Source of the DNA: Nocardioides glacieisoli
GTDB taxonomy: Bacteria > Actinomycetota > Actinomycetes > Propionibacteriales > Nocardioidaceae
Reading direction: 5' to 3'
Assembly (NCBI RefSeq): GCF_004137245.1
Contig: NZ_SDWS01000008.1
Location: 1 to 64,000, forward strand
Length of the DNA stretch: 64,000 bases
Both the position numbers and the translations under genes were made by a program. This document shows positions 36,145-44,181 of this stretch, one piece after another. Under the pieces are notes generated by a model that worked only from the letters and a program-made list of their open reading frames with translations, did not search any database and was not told where the DNA came from. The first letter of the stretch is position 1, and each line of letters opens with the position of its first letter.

Positions 36145-37591
36145 CGGTCGTCACCCCCGCGCCAAGCGTTGATCCCGGCTCATGCATCGGCGTTTCCCAC
36201 GCCTCTCCTGGGGTATAGAGCGAGGTGATGAATGAGACTCCGGACAGGCACGCCGAACCTTGGCAACGCCCCCACGTCGCATGGGTCCGTCTGGCCACTC
36301 CCCCGATGGATGTCGCCGGCAACGGCTCCCGCAGGGCTTGGTGGATGTCGGCAGCGGTGACCTTCTCGCAGGCACACACCACCGTGCGGCCCAACGGGTC
36401 CTTAGCAACCCGCGCGTAGTCGCCGTCCGCCCATAGCGGTGGCGTGTAATCGAGGTCGTTACGAGCTCCCGCGTCCAGCCGATCGCTGAGCCCCGCTCCG
36501 ACGAGCAAATCGCGGATGTGGTCTCCCATTGCCAGCGATGAGGAGACCCCCGTCGAGCGAATGCCCGCGGCTTGGAGGAGGTTCCCTGCAGTCTCAGACC
36601 AGCCGACGCGGTACGTCTTGTCGCTGTGGGGTCGCAGACCCGCGAAGGTCTTGATAGCGAACTTGGTGTCAATGTCCGGCATCAAGACACGACACCGATC
36701 CACCACGTCGTCAAGACCTGCTCCGGTCGTAGACCTATCTGTTTTGTCTTCGAGGTCCTCCGCGTCCGGACCGATGAGCACCGACCCGTGGGCGGTCGGG
36801 ATAACCATCGGACCGTGACCGAGCTTCCCCGGCATTCCGGTGAGGATTGACGGAACTCGTTTCCCGAACTCCCTATCGAGCAGAACCCACTGCCCTCGGC
36901 GCGGGGTGATGGAGAATTCGTCGCCGCCTAGAGACTTCGAAACGAAGTCCGCCCCCAGGCCAGCGGCGTTCACGACAAACCGCGGCCGGAAGCGACGTTT
37001 TGTCGTCAGCACCTCTTCGACCTGTCCATTGCCTAGAGAGGCTGAAACCACCGACTCCCCCAGATAGAAGCGCACCCCGTTAACGGAGGCGAGCTCGGCG
37101 AATGCGACTGGCAAACGCACTGAGTCGACGACCCCCTCATCGGGGACATAGATGCCGGCTACCGCCCGACCAGAGGCATGCGGAGCAACTTCAGCGAGTT
37201 CATCACCGCGCACCTCTCGCACTGTGACGCCGTTCTCCGTGGCTCGTTCGCACAACGCCGAGATCCCGGATGCCTCCTCCTCCGAGAAGGCCAAAAGAGT
37301 CAGGCCCACCCGGCGAAACGTGACACCTAGCCTTGAGGCAATGTCATCCCACCGCGGACTTGAGGCACATACCAACTGCGCCTCAAGGCTGCCCGGCGCA
37401 AGAGACCAGCCGCAATTAGCGATACCGCTGTTGGCGCGGGAGGTCTCCTCGCCGACGTCGTGTCGCCGCTCAACGACCGCAACGTCCACGTCAAGATGGG
37501 AGAGCGCCATAGCAATCGACGTACCAATGACACCCGCCCCCACGATCAGGACATCTGGAGTCTCCACAAGTGGGAGGCCGCTTGATTGCAT
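36137..37591 (-). CDS. FAD-dependent DAO-family dehydrogenase with C-terminal [2Fe-2S] BFD domain (GlpA-like)
   Basis: 484 aa. The N-terminal FAD motif is VLIVGAGVIGTSIAMAL, followed by VERRHDVGEETSRANSG as in GlpA/GlpD and sarcosine-type oxidases. The last 85 residues form a bacterioferritin-associated-ferredoxin-like domain with CACEKV and CQGSAC supplying four cysteines. This architecture matches GlpA of anaerobic glycerol-3-phosphate dehydrogenase and related multi-subunit dehydrogenases. ATG 37591 follows TAGGAG. First structural gene after the LysR regulator. The electron acceptor and substrate are unknown; a hydroxy- or amino-acid or polyol phosphate is possible. Confidence 0.85.
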   Translation of the reverse strand: MQSSGLPLVETPDVLIVGAGVIGTSIAMALSHLDVDVAVVERRHDVGEETSRANSGIANCGWSLAPGSLEAQLVCASSPRWDDIASRLGVTFRRVGLTLLAFSEEEASGISALCERATENGVTVREVRGDELAEVAPHASGRAVAGIYVPDEGVVDSVRLPVAFAELASVNGVRFYLGESVVSASLGNGQVEEVLTTKRRFRPRFVVNAAGLGADFVSKSLGGDEFSITPRRGQWVLLDREFGKRVPSILTGMPGKLGHGPMVIPTAHGSVLIGPDAEDLEDKTDRSTTGAGLDDVVDRCRVLMPDIDTKFAIKTFAGLRPHSDKTYRVGWSETAGNLLQAAGIRSTGVSSSLAMGDHIRDLLVGAGLSDRLDAGARNDLDYTPPLWADGDYARVAKDPLGRTVVCACEKVTAADIHQALREPLPATSIGGVARRTHATWGRCQGSACLSGVSFITSLYTPGEAWETPMHEPGSTLGAGVTTGE

Positions 37592-37628
37592 CCGCCGCTC
37601 CTAAAGTCATCCGGGATCAACTATTACG

Positions 37629-37641
37629 ATCGTTGAACGAT
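37629..37641. promoter_or_regulatory. Perfect palindrome in the operon control region
   Basis: ATCGTTGAACGAT, arms ATCGTT and AACGAT around one G, lies 38 bp upstream of the GlpA-like start and downstream of the LysR gene. LysR regulators bind interrupted palindromes of about this length, so it is the best operator candidate for the eight-gene operon. Confidence 0.5.
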
Positions 37642-37753
37642 AGGAGCGGACTATAAGTCGCGTCAATGAATCCTCGGCACTCGCGCCTACCACATCGGCA
37701 GATGGGAGTTCCGGCCCGTAATGTATCAGATAACCCGATACGTCGGGCTACGA

Positions 37754-38680
37754 CTACACTCCACCCGCGCGGGAGAGGTGCGACCGCAGCATCGACTCGA
37801 AGTACGTTTCGGCGGGACTGACAGATGCCCGCGTCAGCCGGACCCAACACACTCGCCGCGCTGGCGAAGGCAAATCCGTCACCCGGAAAGCGACGACCTC
37901 CCCGCGCCGTTGCTCGTCCGCAATGGTGTGAGTGGAGAGGAAGCCGACTCCACGGCCTCGACGCGCCGCCCGCTTGACCGCGTCCACCGAACCCAGTTCC
38001 CATACGTTGCGGAACGAGTAGTCAGTCCCCGACAAAAGTCCCAAGGCGTACTCCCGGGTGCTTGAGCCAGTTTCTTGAACTAGAAGCGTGAAATCATCGA
38101 GTGCGGCGGCGTCCACATAGCCGTCCGAGGACAGGTCAAGGAAGCGGGGTCTGGCTACACCGACGATCTCATCAGGGCCAAGGGCGGTCACTGTCAGGCG
38201 CTCGTCGCGCATATCACCACACGTGACAGCGCACGTTACTCGACCCGAACTTAGCCATTGACGAACTTCCGCGGTCGATCCCACCGACACGTGCACGTTG
38301 ACATCGGGACATTGCTGCTGGAACTGCTCGATGATGTCTGGAACCAAGTAAGTTCCAGGCACCGAAGACGCGCCGAGCTCGAGCGTGCCGGTGCGCAGTC
38401 CCGCGCGGGCGGCAAGGGCGGACTCGCCGGCATTGAGGTTCGAGAGCGCTTGGGAGGCGTAGACGGCTAACACGCGACCCGCGTGGGTGAGCCGTAGCGA
38501 CCGTCCGTAGCGCTCGACAATCGGTTCTCCCGCGGCAGCGTTCAACAAGCGAATATGCTCGCTGGCGCTAGGTTGGCTGACACCAACCGCCTCGGCCGCC
38601 TGCGACAAGCTGCTGCACTTCTCCAGCTCTACAAGCAACCTCAGACGAGTGACATTCCAGACATCCTGCAGTGACGGCAC
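37754..38680 (-). CDS. LysR-family transcriptional regulator
   Basis: 308 aa. Winged HTH at residues about 8-66 (CSSLSQAAEAVGVSQPSASE and on), then a two-lobed periplasmic-binding-like effector domain starting at GTLELGASSVPG. I chose GTG 38680 (AAGGGG seven bases upstream); the longer frame adds 50 residues unlike any LysR. It lies upstream of, and in the same direction as, the eight-gene operon with a 160-bp gap holding a palindrome, which suggests it activates that operon. A diverged, shattered second copy lies at 40619-40945. Confidence 0.9.
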   Translation of the reverse strand: MPSLQDVWNVTRLRLLVELEKCSSLSQAAEAVGVSQPSASEHIRLLNAAAGEPIVERYGRSLRLTHAGRVLAVYASQALSNLNAGESALAARAGLRTGTLELGASSVPGTYLVPDIIEQFQQQCPDVNVHVSVGSTAEVRQWLSSGRVTCAVTCGDMRDERLTVTALGPDEIVGVARPRFLDLSSDGYVDAAALDDFTLLVQETGSSTREYALGLLSGTDYSFRNVWELGSVDAVKRAARRGRGVGFLSTHTIADEQRRGEVVAFRVTDLPSPARRVCWVRLTRASVSPAETYFESMLRSHLSRAGGV

Positions 38681-38845
38681 TTCGTATCCCCTTGTGGCGC
38701 ATCGTTCTAGCCCAACCGCTCGGCAGGGGCAGGGTCTTGATCTCCCAGGCTGCCACGGCACCCCAAGGCAGACCCCGGGCCATCGGAAGGCAGTGGCCTC
38801 GGTTGGCACTAACCGGCCGACCGGTCCCGGGGCCACGTGCCCTTC

Positions 38846-39601
38846 TTAGGAGGCGGGCGATGCGCTGACCGCTTCCACCGCAGGGTCTGCAACTAGGAGG
38901 ACGCCGTCCTTCACAGGCCATCGAAGAACGGCACGGTCTCCGGCACGAACTGCAGAGGCCGTACTAGCTGGCTCCCTGACCAGGCCGGTGGTCCCGTCAG
39001 GCAATAGGACGCCAAGCCTGCGCGAGGAACCCAAGTACATCTCGTTCAGTACCGTAACCTCGACTGCGTTTTGCTCCGCGGCAGTCGAGACCGCTCCCGC
39101 AGCTTCCAGTCGGAGCCGCTCCGGCCGCACCATAACGACACCTGCTGACCCATCAGGCAAAGAGCCGTTCACGCGGACCTTTGCCGCACCTTCGACAAGA
39201 GAACCCCGACCATCGCTTCTTACCTTCCCCGCAATTAACGTGGACTCCCCGAGGAACGTTGCGATGAAGATGGAAGCCGGAGATTCATACAACTCTCTAC
39301 CGGTGCCGATTTGTTCGATCCTGCCATCACAAAAAGCCGCAATGCGATCGGAAAGAGCCAGCGCCTCTTCCTGATCGTGGGTCACGAAGATAACAGTGCT
39401 TCCAACCTCACGATGGATCCTGCGCACCTCTAATTGCATGCTGTCTCGAAGTTTACGATCCAGCGCGCCCAATGGTTCGTCCATCAGTAGCACGGAGGGT
39501 TTGAACACGATAGACCGGGCCAGGGCTACACGCTGCTGTTGCCCACCTGAAAGCTGACTTGGTCCCCGGTCAGCCATTCCATGCAAGTGCACCGTTTCCA
39601 T
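38846..39601 (-). pseudogene. Spermidine/putrescine-type ABC transporter ATPase (PotA-like), N-terminus lost
   Basis: About 250 residues of a PotA-type ATPase are intact: signature LSGGQQQRVALARS, Walker B VLLMDEPLGALD, switch His in FVTHDQEEAL, and a C-terminal TOBE regulatory domain (VMVRPERLRLE). The first 110 residues, including Walker A and the Q-loop, are missing. The frame instead continues upstream into IS3-family transposase sequence (QRRVVAAGPDLLWCTD), with the join at about 39601. No ATP binding is possible. The permease and binding-protein genes are absent. Confidence 0.9.
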
Positions 39602-40280
39602 GTCGGTGCACCACAACAGGTCCGGTCCAGCAGCGACGACGCGTCGTTGCACGAGATCCTGGTGGACCCGCCTCAGCGGGCTTGCGACGACGCTTGTGTC
39701 GGTGGCTGATCCGGCGCCGACCGGTCACCCGAAGCAACCGGGCGACCCTGTTTGCGCCGGACCTGACACCAAGGCCCAGTCGTAGTTCGGCGTGGAGCCG
39801 TCGGCGCCGTAGAGGCCCGTGACATGGCGTGGATGTCCACGATGGCGTTGGCGAGGTACACGTCGTCAAGGTCCTGCTTCGACGGCGGTCGGTCGCGCCA
39901 CTCGTAGTACCCGGACCGAGAGACCTTCAAGACCCAGCAGGTCCCAGCAACGGGGTACCCGTTCGCGGCGAGCTCGTGGACGAGCCGGAACCCTATTTTG
40001 GGAGCACGTTCTCCTGCGTGAAGTAGGCACTTGCCTTCTTGAGATCTCGATCTCCATCTGCTGACGACGATTCTCCCGACGCAGCCGGACCAACGCCTCA
40101 CGCTCGTTGCTCGAGAGCCCTTCCTTGCGGCCGGTGTCGACGGCGTCCTGGCTGATCCAGCGGCGCAAGCCCGGACTCGCTGATCCCTAGGTCCTCGGCA
40201 ACCTGGCCCACCGAAGCCCCGGGCTGACGTGCCAGACCGATCGCCCCACGACGAAACTCCGACGGGTGTGGTGCAGGCAT
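39602..40280 (-). mobile_element. Truncated, frameshifted IS3-family element
   Basis: OrfA starts at 40280 (PHPSEFRRGAIGLARQPGAS, then LGISES) and continues in another frame (RRWISQDAVDTGRKEGLSSN, EREALVRLRRENRR). OrfB follows (IGFRLVHELAANGYPVAGTC, SRSGYYEWRDRPPS, LANAIVDIHAMSRAS) and stops after LVQRRVVAAGPDLLWCTD, just before its DDE core would begin. At least three frame changes and a missing 3' half show it is dead. The deletion removed the IS end together with the 5' end of the PotA gene. Confidence 0.85.
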
Positions 40281-40618
40281 CTGTTGGACTCCTTCCGGCA
40301 GCGATCATCGCTACAGATCAGGTGTCCGGGCTAGCGGGGCAGGCTCCATCGTCCTCAGTTCCCGCGCGGCGCGCGCGTGCCGACCTCGCTCGGCTATCTC
40401 CGCGCCCTAAGCCGCGCCTGTTAACTAATCGTCTGCTCACTCATCCGATCGTTCATTCCTGTATTGACATCGACCTACTGACAGCTATCTATGAGATATC
40501 GCCACTCGGAGCGGTCACCACGTCGCCGAAACCTCACCAACGACCGCAGCAAGTCGCGTTCAGGTGAACCTTCGCCCGACTCTCCCTTGGCACGCAGCGT
40601 CCCCCCCCAATTTCCGCG
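40281..40618. other. No gene identified
   Basis: Sequence between the IS3 remnant and the LysR fragments. It has an AT-richer patch around 40421-40500 but no ORF or structure I can support. Confidence 0.4.
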
Positions 40619-40945
40619 ACCTTCCCAGCCAGGCTCCTGAACCAGAAGCGAGAAATCATCGAGGACGGCGGCGTTCAGTGAGGTTAGAGAGTGCTTGGGA
40701 GGCGTACACGGCCAACACGCGACCCGCGTGCGTGAGCCGTAGCGACCGTCCGTACCCATGCGGGACTGCGCACTGGCACGCTCGAGATCGGTGCGTCTTC
40801 AGGACCCGGAACCTATGTGGTCCCACACATGATCGAGGAGTTCCAGCAGCAGTGTCCCGATGTCATTGTGCACGTGTCAGTGGGATCGACCGCGGAAGTT
40901 CGTCATTGGCTGAAGTTCGGGTCGGGTCACGTGCGCTGTCACCTG
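40619..40945. pseudogene. Shattered second LysR gene, pieces in both orientations
   Basis: Three blocks match the LysR gene at 37754-38680. 40619-40674 (minus strand, AVLDDFSLLVQEPG) matches the piece at 38063-38118. 40681-40758 (minus, LTHAGRVLAVYASQALSNL) matches 38438-38514. 40776-40945 is on the plus strand and reads GTLEIGASSGPGTYVVPHMI followed by QQQCPDVIVHVSVGSTAEVR. Similarity by eye is about 85-90%, so these come from a paralogue rather than a recent copy. The order is scrambled and one block inverted. Confidence 0.82.
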
Positions 40946-41108
40946 CGGTGATATGCGTTGCGTCCCGGGAACCGGGCAGCGGCCCCGCCGGTGGTGTGAA
41001 CCTCCTACTCCGGACGCAGGCTCGGCACCACGCCAGCAGTAGACCATTCCCACTGCTGGCATTTCAGCGCGGGAACGGAGGTTGACCCGATCCCCCAGAA
41101 CGTCACTC

Positions 41109-41231
41109 GTGTCAGACAGACGAAAGGACCTAGCGACGGTCCGCGAATGGGCCCGCGCGCAAGGACTGCAGGTGTCAGACCGAGGACGAGTCTCTTCATC
41201 GGTCATCGACCAATACGACGCGGCGAACTAG
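41109..41231 (+). pseudogene. C-terminal DNA-binding domain of an Lsr2-like protein
   Basis: The 40-codon frame from GTG 41109 reads LATVREWARAQGLQVSDRGR then VSSSVIDQYDAAN and stop. This matches the C-terminal DNA-binding domain of Lsr2 (typical form: IREWARxNGxxVSxRGRIPxxVxxAY), though the usual RGR hook is present as DRGRV. The N-terminal dimerisation domain of about 60 residues is absent upstream. Lsr2 is the actinobacterial xenogeneic silencer that coats foreign AT-richer DNA. Either a truncated gene or a stand-alone minor-groove binder. Confidence 0.7.
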
Positions 41232-41642
41232 GGCGCCCGGGCGAGTCGTACTAGCTGCTTGGTCCCAGCTGCCTAAAGAACGGCCGCGTATCTACATTCC
41301 GCCCGTGATCTAGATAGCCACTAGCTAGTCATGGCGTGTGTAATGAGGCAGGCCCGGCCGCGCGGACACGCCGGACAGCGACTCGACTCTGCGCTTGGAC
41401 TTACACTGCAATGGCGAACACTCTTTGTCGGCGCTTGCTCGTTTTCGTTAGTAACGCTCTGTGATGCGACGCCGTTCGATCGGTGAGGGCTACGGCGCTC
41501 CTGCTTTTGACCCCAGTGGAGGGACTGCTGCACGGATAGGTCACATCTTGGCCTGCAACTCGGCGCCTGCGCCAGAGAGGTGGTTGGCGAACCAGACACC
41601 GAGCGCACGGAGGCGCGAGCCCAGGCGACACGTTCGCGGTCA
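41232..41642. other. No gene identified
   Basis: About 410 bp with only short, non-protein-like frames on both strands, between the Lsr2 fragment and the MaoC pseudogene. Confidence 0.45.
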
Positions 41643-42068
41643 TCAAGGCACCATCACCGCGAGAACGTCGGCCACGCAGGCCGGCTTGTCGCCCCCTTCG
41701 CGCTCGATCGTCACGCGCGTGGCGACCTGGTAGCCGAGGGCGATGGGTGTGACCTCGAGTAGCTCGACGCCGGCCCGGACTTTGGATCCGACCGGCACTG
41801 GAGAGGGGAAGCGCACCTTGTTGGCGCCGGAGTTCAGTCCCGCGCTGACACCTACAACCTTGTAGATCTGCCAGGTTAGCCTGGGCAGCAGGCTCAGGGT
41901 GAGGAATCCGTGGGCGATTGTCGACCCGAACGGACCGGCAGCGGCCCTTTTCGGGTCAACGTGCATCCACTGGTGATCGCCGGTAGCGTGGGCGAACCCG
42001 TCGATCCGGTCTACCGTGAGCCACTCAGAGTGGCCGAGGTGAGTGCCTACGGCCTGCTCAAGGTCGGC
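41643..42068 (-). pseudogene. MaoC-family (R)-enoyl-CoA hydratase, start codon lost
   Basis: The hotdog-fold hydratase sequence runs from ADLEQAVGTHLGHSEWLTVD at 42068 through the catalytic ATGDHQWMHVD and GPFGSTIAHGFLTLSL to the stop at 41643, about 141 residues, nearly the family's full length. Upstream of ADLE the frame has no ATG, GTG or TTG before similarity ends, and an unrelated receiver-domain piece begins at the same point on the other strand. The only in-frame ATG (41966) would remove the catalytic Asp. So the gene has lost its first few codons at a rearrangement join. Confidence 0.7.
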
Positions 42069-42205
42069 GACGCCGGCCGGCTGTACTTGATGGACGTGCG
42101 GATGCCGGCCTGGACTGGGTCGCGGCCACGGCCGCCCTCACTGCTCGTGGCGCGACCCCCGGGTACTCGTCCTCGCCACCAGTGCAATGGCGAGTACTTA
42201 TTCGC
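42069..42205 (+). pseudogene. Response-regulator receiver fragment with two frameshifts
   Basis: RLYLMDVRMP (phospho-acceptor Asp) breaks frame near 42107 into GLDWVAATAALTARG, then again near 42155 into RVLVLATSA. Together these follow a NarL/FixJ receiver domain from its third to fourth strand. The remainder of the gene is absent. It abuts the MaoC remnant, so the join at 42068/42069 fused two unrelated gene pieces. Confidence 0.5.
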
Positions 42206-42258
42206 AGCACCGCTGACCGCTTGGACGTCCTGTCCCAGTCATAGGAGACCGTAATCGT

Positions 42259-42280
42259 CTTGGACACACCTTGGACACAC
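42259..42280 (+). repeat. Tandem 11-bp repeat near the island end
   Basis: CTTGGACACAC occurs twice head-to-tail (42259-42269 and 42270-42280), about 100 bp inside the tRNA-Arg attachment site. Tyrosine integrases bind short direct repeats (arm-type sites) at such distances, so this is a candidate integrase or excisionase site. Confidence 0.5.
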
Positions 42281-42376
42281 TCCGGTACTCCGATGTGCCT
42301 TGATCTACCAAAGGAAGCGCATGACCATGCCCGCCGCTAAGCCTGAATGCCGCACCTGCGGCCCACAACGTTCTCT

Positions 42377-42420
42377 CTACGGATCAGAAGGTTTGGGGTT
42401 CGAATCCCTACAGGCGCGCA
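42377..42420 (+). other. Island attachment site: 3' half of tRNA-Arg(ACG)
   Basis: The anticodon loop CTACGGA (anticodon ACG) and its 3' stem TCAG are followed by a variable region, a T-arm (TGGGG, TTCGAAT, CCCTA) and an acceptor strand AGGCGCG. The bases before the loop (ACGTTCTCT) cannot form the 5' anticodon stem, and there is no D-arm or 5' acceptor strand. Integrases commonly cross over in the anticodon loop and leave such a 3' half. The intact tRNA gene should be at the other end of the island, outside the window. Confidence 0.8.
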
Positions 42421-42430
42421 GAACGAGGAG

Positions 42431-42455
42431 CGGCCCGGTCGTCACGACCGGGCCG
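42431..42455. terminator. Perfect 12-bp hairpin, terminator of the tRNA-Arg locus
   Basis: CGGCCCGGTCGT and ACGACCGGGCCG are exact complements around a single C, ten bases after the tRNA 3' half. It also covers the stop codon of the small minus-strand gene, so it can serve both directions. Confidence 0.7.
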
Positions 42456-42621
42456 TTCGTGCGTCCGCAGCAGGTGCACCGGAGAACTGGGCTCGCTTCG
42501 GACGAGCCGCGCCCCAGAGGAACAGGCCCATCCCGACGACGACCAGGGTCGCCAGGATCAGCAGCAGCAGCGCCCACAGGGCGGGGGGCCAGTCGTGCTG
42601 GACATATTGGTGCGCGGGCAT
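42442..42621 (-). CDS. Small single-pass membrane protein, 59 aa
   Basis: ATG 42621 follows GGAGG with six-base spacing. One strong membrane segment (ALWALLLLILATLVVVGMGL, residues 14-33) follows a short aromatic N-terminus and precedes a basic tail, predicting an N-out/C-in topology. Such proteins are common and uncharacterised in actinobacteria. First chromosomal gene after the island end; convergent with the tRNA. Confidence 0.65.
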   Translation of the reverse strand: MPAHQYVQHDWPPALWALLLLILATLVVVGMGLFLWGAARPKRAQFSGAPAADARTARS

Positions 42622-42759
42622 GGGGACCTCCGGTTCGTGGTGTGCGACCACGCTCTCGCGAGGTCGGGGCCTCTAGTCAGGTCCACGTGGCCCAATCAGA
42701 GGGGCCGGAGGTCCCGGTGCGCGCTGTCCGCCCGACCGTCGGCACCTAGGCTCGACCCT

Positions 42760-43296
42760 GTGCCCATCGACGACTCGACCCGACCGCGGGTGGCGGGCTC
42801 CGTCGAGCTGACGCCGCGCCAGCGGGTGGGCGGCCTGCACCTGCAGCAGATCCACGACCACTTCCGCCAGCAGCTCGAGGCGATGACCCGGGCGGTCGAG
42901 GCGGTGCGCGACGGGGTCGGGGACGTCGACGACGTACGCGCCGGGGTGCACGGGCTCGCGCCGGCGCTGACCGCCCAGCAGGCGTCCGGGTTGTGCCGGC
43001 AGGTGTGCCAGTTCCTCACGATGCACCACTCGATCGAGGACCAGGCGATGTTCCCGGCCGTCGCGACGCTCGAGGTGTACGCGCCGGTGGCGGCGCGGCT
43101 GGCCGAGGAGCACCTCGTCATCCACGACCACCTCGAGCGCGTCGACGGGCTTGCGGTGGCCGTGCACGCCGATCCGTCGCGGGTCGCCGAGCTGGTGGAC
43201 GCGGTGGCCGATCTGCGCCGCGACCTCGAGTCGCACTTCACCTACGAGGAGATCGAGATGGCCGAGCCGCTCGGGATCCTCGGCCTCGGCGTCTAG
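42760..43296 (+). CDS. Hemerythrin HHE domain protein
   Basis: 178 aa four-helix bundle with the iron-ligand histidines in order: IHDHFRQQ, MHHSIEDQAMFP, EEHLVIHDHLERV and ESHFTYEEIE. These motifs give a di-iron site that binds O2 or senses oxidants and iron. I chose GTG 42760 (VPIDDSTRPRV); the longer frame starts in unrelated sequence. Monocistronic, with the L,D-transpeptidase gene 79 bp downstream. Physiological role (oxygen storage, nitric oxide or iron handling) is not decided by the sequence. Confidence 0.88.
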   Translation: MPIDDSTRPRVAGSVELTPRQRVGGLHLQQIHDHFRQQLEAMTRAVEAVRDGVGDVDDVRAGVHGLAPALTAQQASGLCRQVCQFLTMHHSIEDQAMFPAVATLEVYAPVAARLAEEHLVIHDHLERVDGLAVAVHADPSRVAELVDAVADLRRDLESHFTYEEIEMAEPLGILGLGV

Positions 43297-43375
43297 CACG
43301 GTGAAATTCCGGTCGTAGGTCCCCCGTTACCAATCGGTCACTTCATCGTTGGTCAGGTCGGGAGAGAGGGACCTC

Positions 43376-44164
43376 ATGACCGACCGACAGACCACCGACG
43401 CCGCCGGCTCGCGCAGCAACACCGTGCTGCTGCTCGTGGTCGTCGTCGCCGTCATCGCGGTCCTCACGTCCTGGGGCAACCAGCCCGAGGAGCGCGCCGA
43501 CGTCGACCTGACGAAGCTGGTCGCGTCCACCACCAAGGCCAAGCTGCCGCAGGCCCCGCTCGACCCCGACCCGATGGCCGCCACCGACGGCACCGTCGTC
43601 CACCCGCGCCGGGTGCTCCCGGTCTACGCCGCCCCCGGTCGCAAGCCGTTCGCCAAGATCACCCCGACGCAGATGGGCGACACCTGGCTCCCGGTCATCG
43701 ACCAGCAGGAGGGCTGGACGCAGGTGCTCCTGCCATCCCGGCCCAACGGGTCGATCGGCTGGCTGCGGACCGCGCAGCTCGTCGAGCGCTACACGCCGTA
43801 CGTCGTCCGCGTGCACGTCGGCTCGCGCCGGATGCAGCTCTTCCGTGACGGCAAGACCCTGGGCGAGTGGACCGTGGCGGTCGGCGCACCGGGCACGCCG
43901 ACACCGACGGGCCGCACCTTCCTGCTCGGCTCGATCGTCGACGAGAAGCAGGACTTCTCTCCCCTCATCCTGCCGCTGGGCACCCACAGCGCCACCCTCG
44001 ACACCTACGGCGGCGGTCCCGGGACCGTTGCCTTCCACGGCTGGCCCAACACGTCCGTGTTCGGCAAGGCGATCAGCCACGGCTGCATCCGCGTGCCCGC
44101 CGACGCCCTCGACCAGCTCAGCCAGGTGCCGCTCGGCACCCTCGTCATCATCGATCAGCAGTAG
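43376..44164 (+). CDS. L,D-transpeptidase (YkuD family), membrane-anchored
   Basis: 262 aa. A single N-terminal membrane anchor (NTVLLLVVVVAVIAVL, 15-30) is followed by a linker, an SH3-like region (YAAPGRKPFAKI to GSIGWLRTAQL), and the YkuD catalytic domain from about 140. The active-site motif is HGWPNTSVFGKAISHGCIRV, with catalytic Cys and the preceding His. It cross-links peptidoglycan stem peptides outside the membrane, or attaches other partners to them. ATG 43376 is preceded by GAGGGA. It probably forms a pair with the secreted protein 17 bp downstream. Confidence 0.92.
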   Translation: MTDRQTTDAAGSRSNTVLLLVVVVAVIAVLTSWGNQPEERADVDLTKLVASTTKAKLPQAPLDPDPMAATDGTVVHPRRVLPVYAAPGRKPFAKITPTQMGDTWLPVIDQQEGWTQVLLPSRPNGSIGWLRTAQLVERYTPYVVRVHVGSRRMQLFRDGKTLGEWTVAVGAPGTPTPTGRTFLLGSIVDEKQDFSPLILPLGTHSATLDTYGGGPGTVAFHGWPNTSVFGKAISHGCIRVPADALDQLSQVPLGTLVIIDQQ

Positions 44165-44181
44165 AACCCACGGAGGAACAG

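Noticed and set aside
41643..41966. MaoC gene starting at the ATG at 41966
   Set aside because: That start would cut off the catalytic Asp, while recognisable family sequence continues 34 codons further upstream.
42321..42450. Small CxxC protein starting at ATG 42321
   Set aside because: It has a ribosome-site-like AAAGGA and reads CRTCG, but the frame runs into the tRNA 3' half and hairpin, so any gene was truncated by integration.
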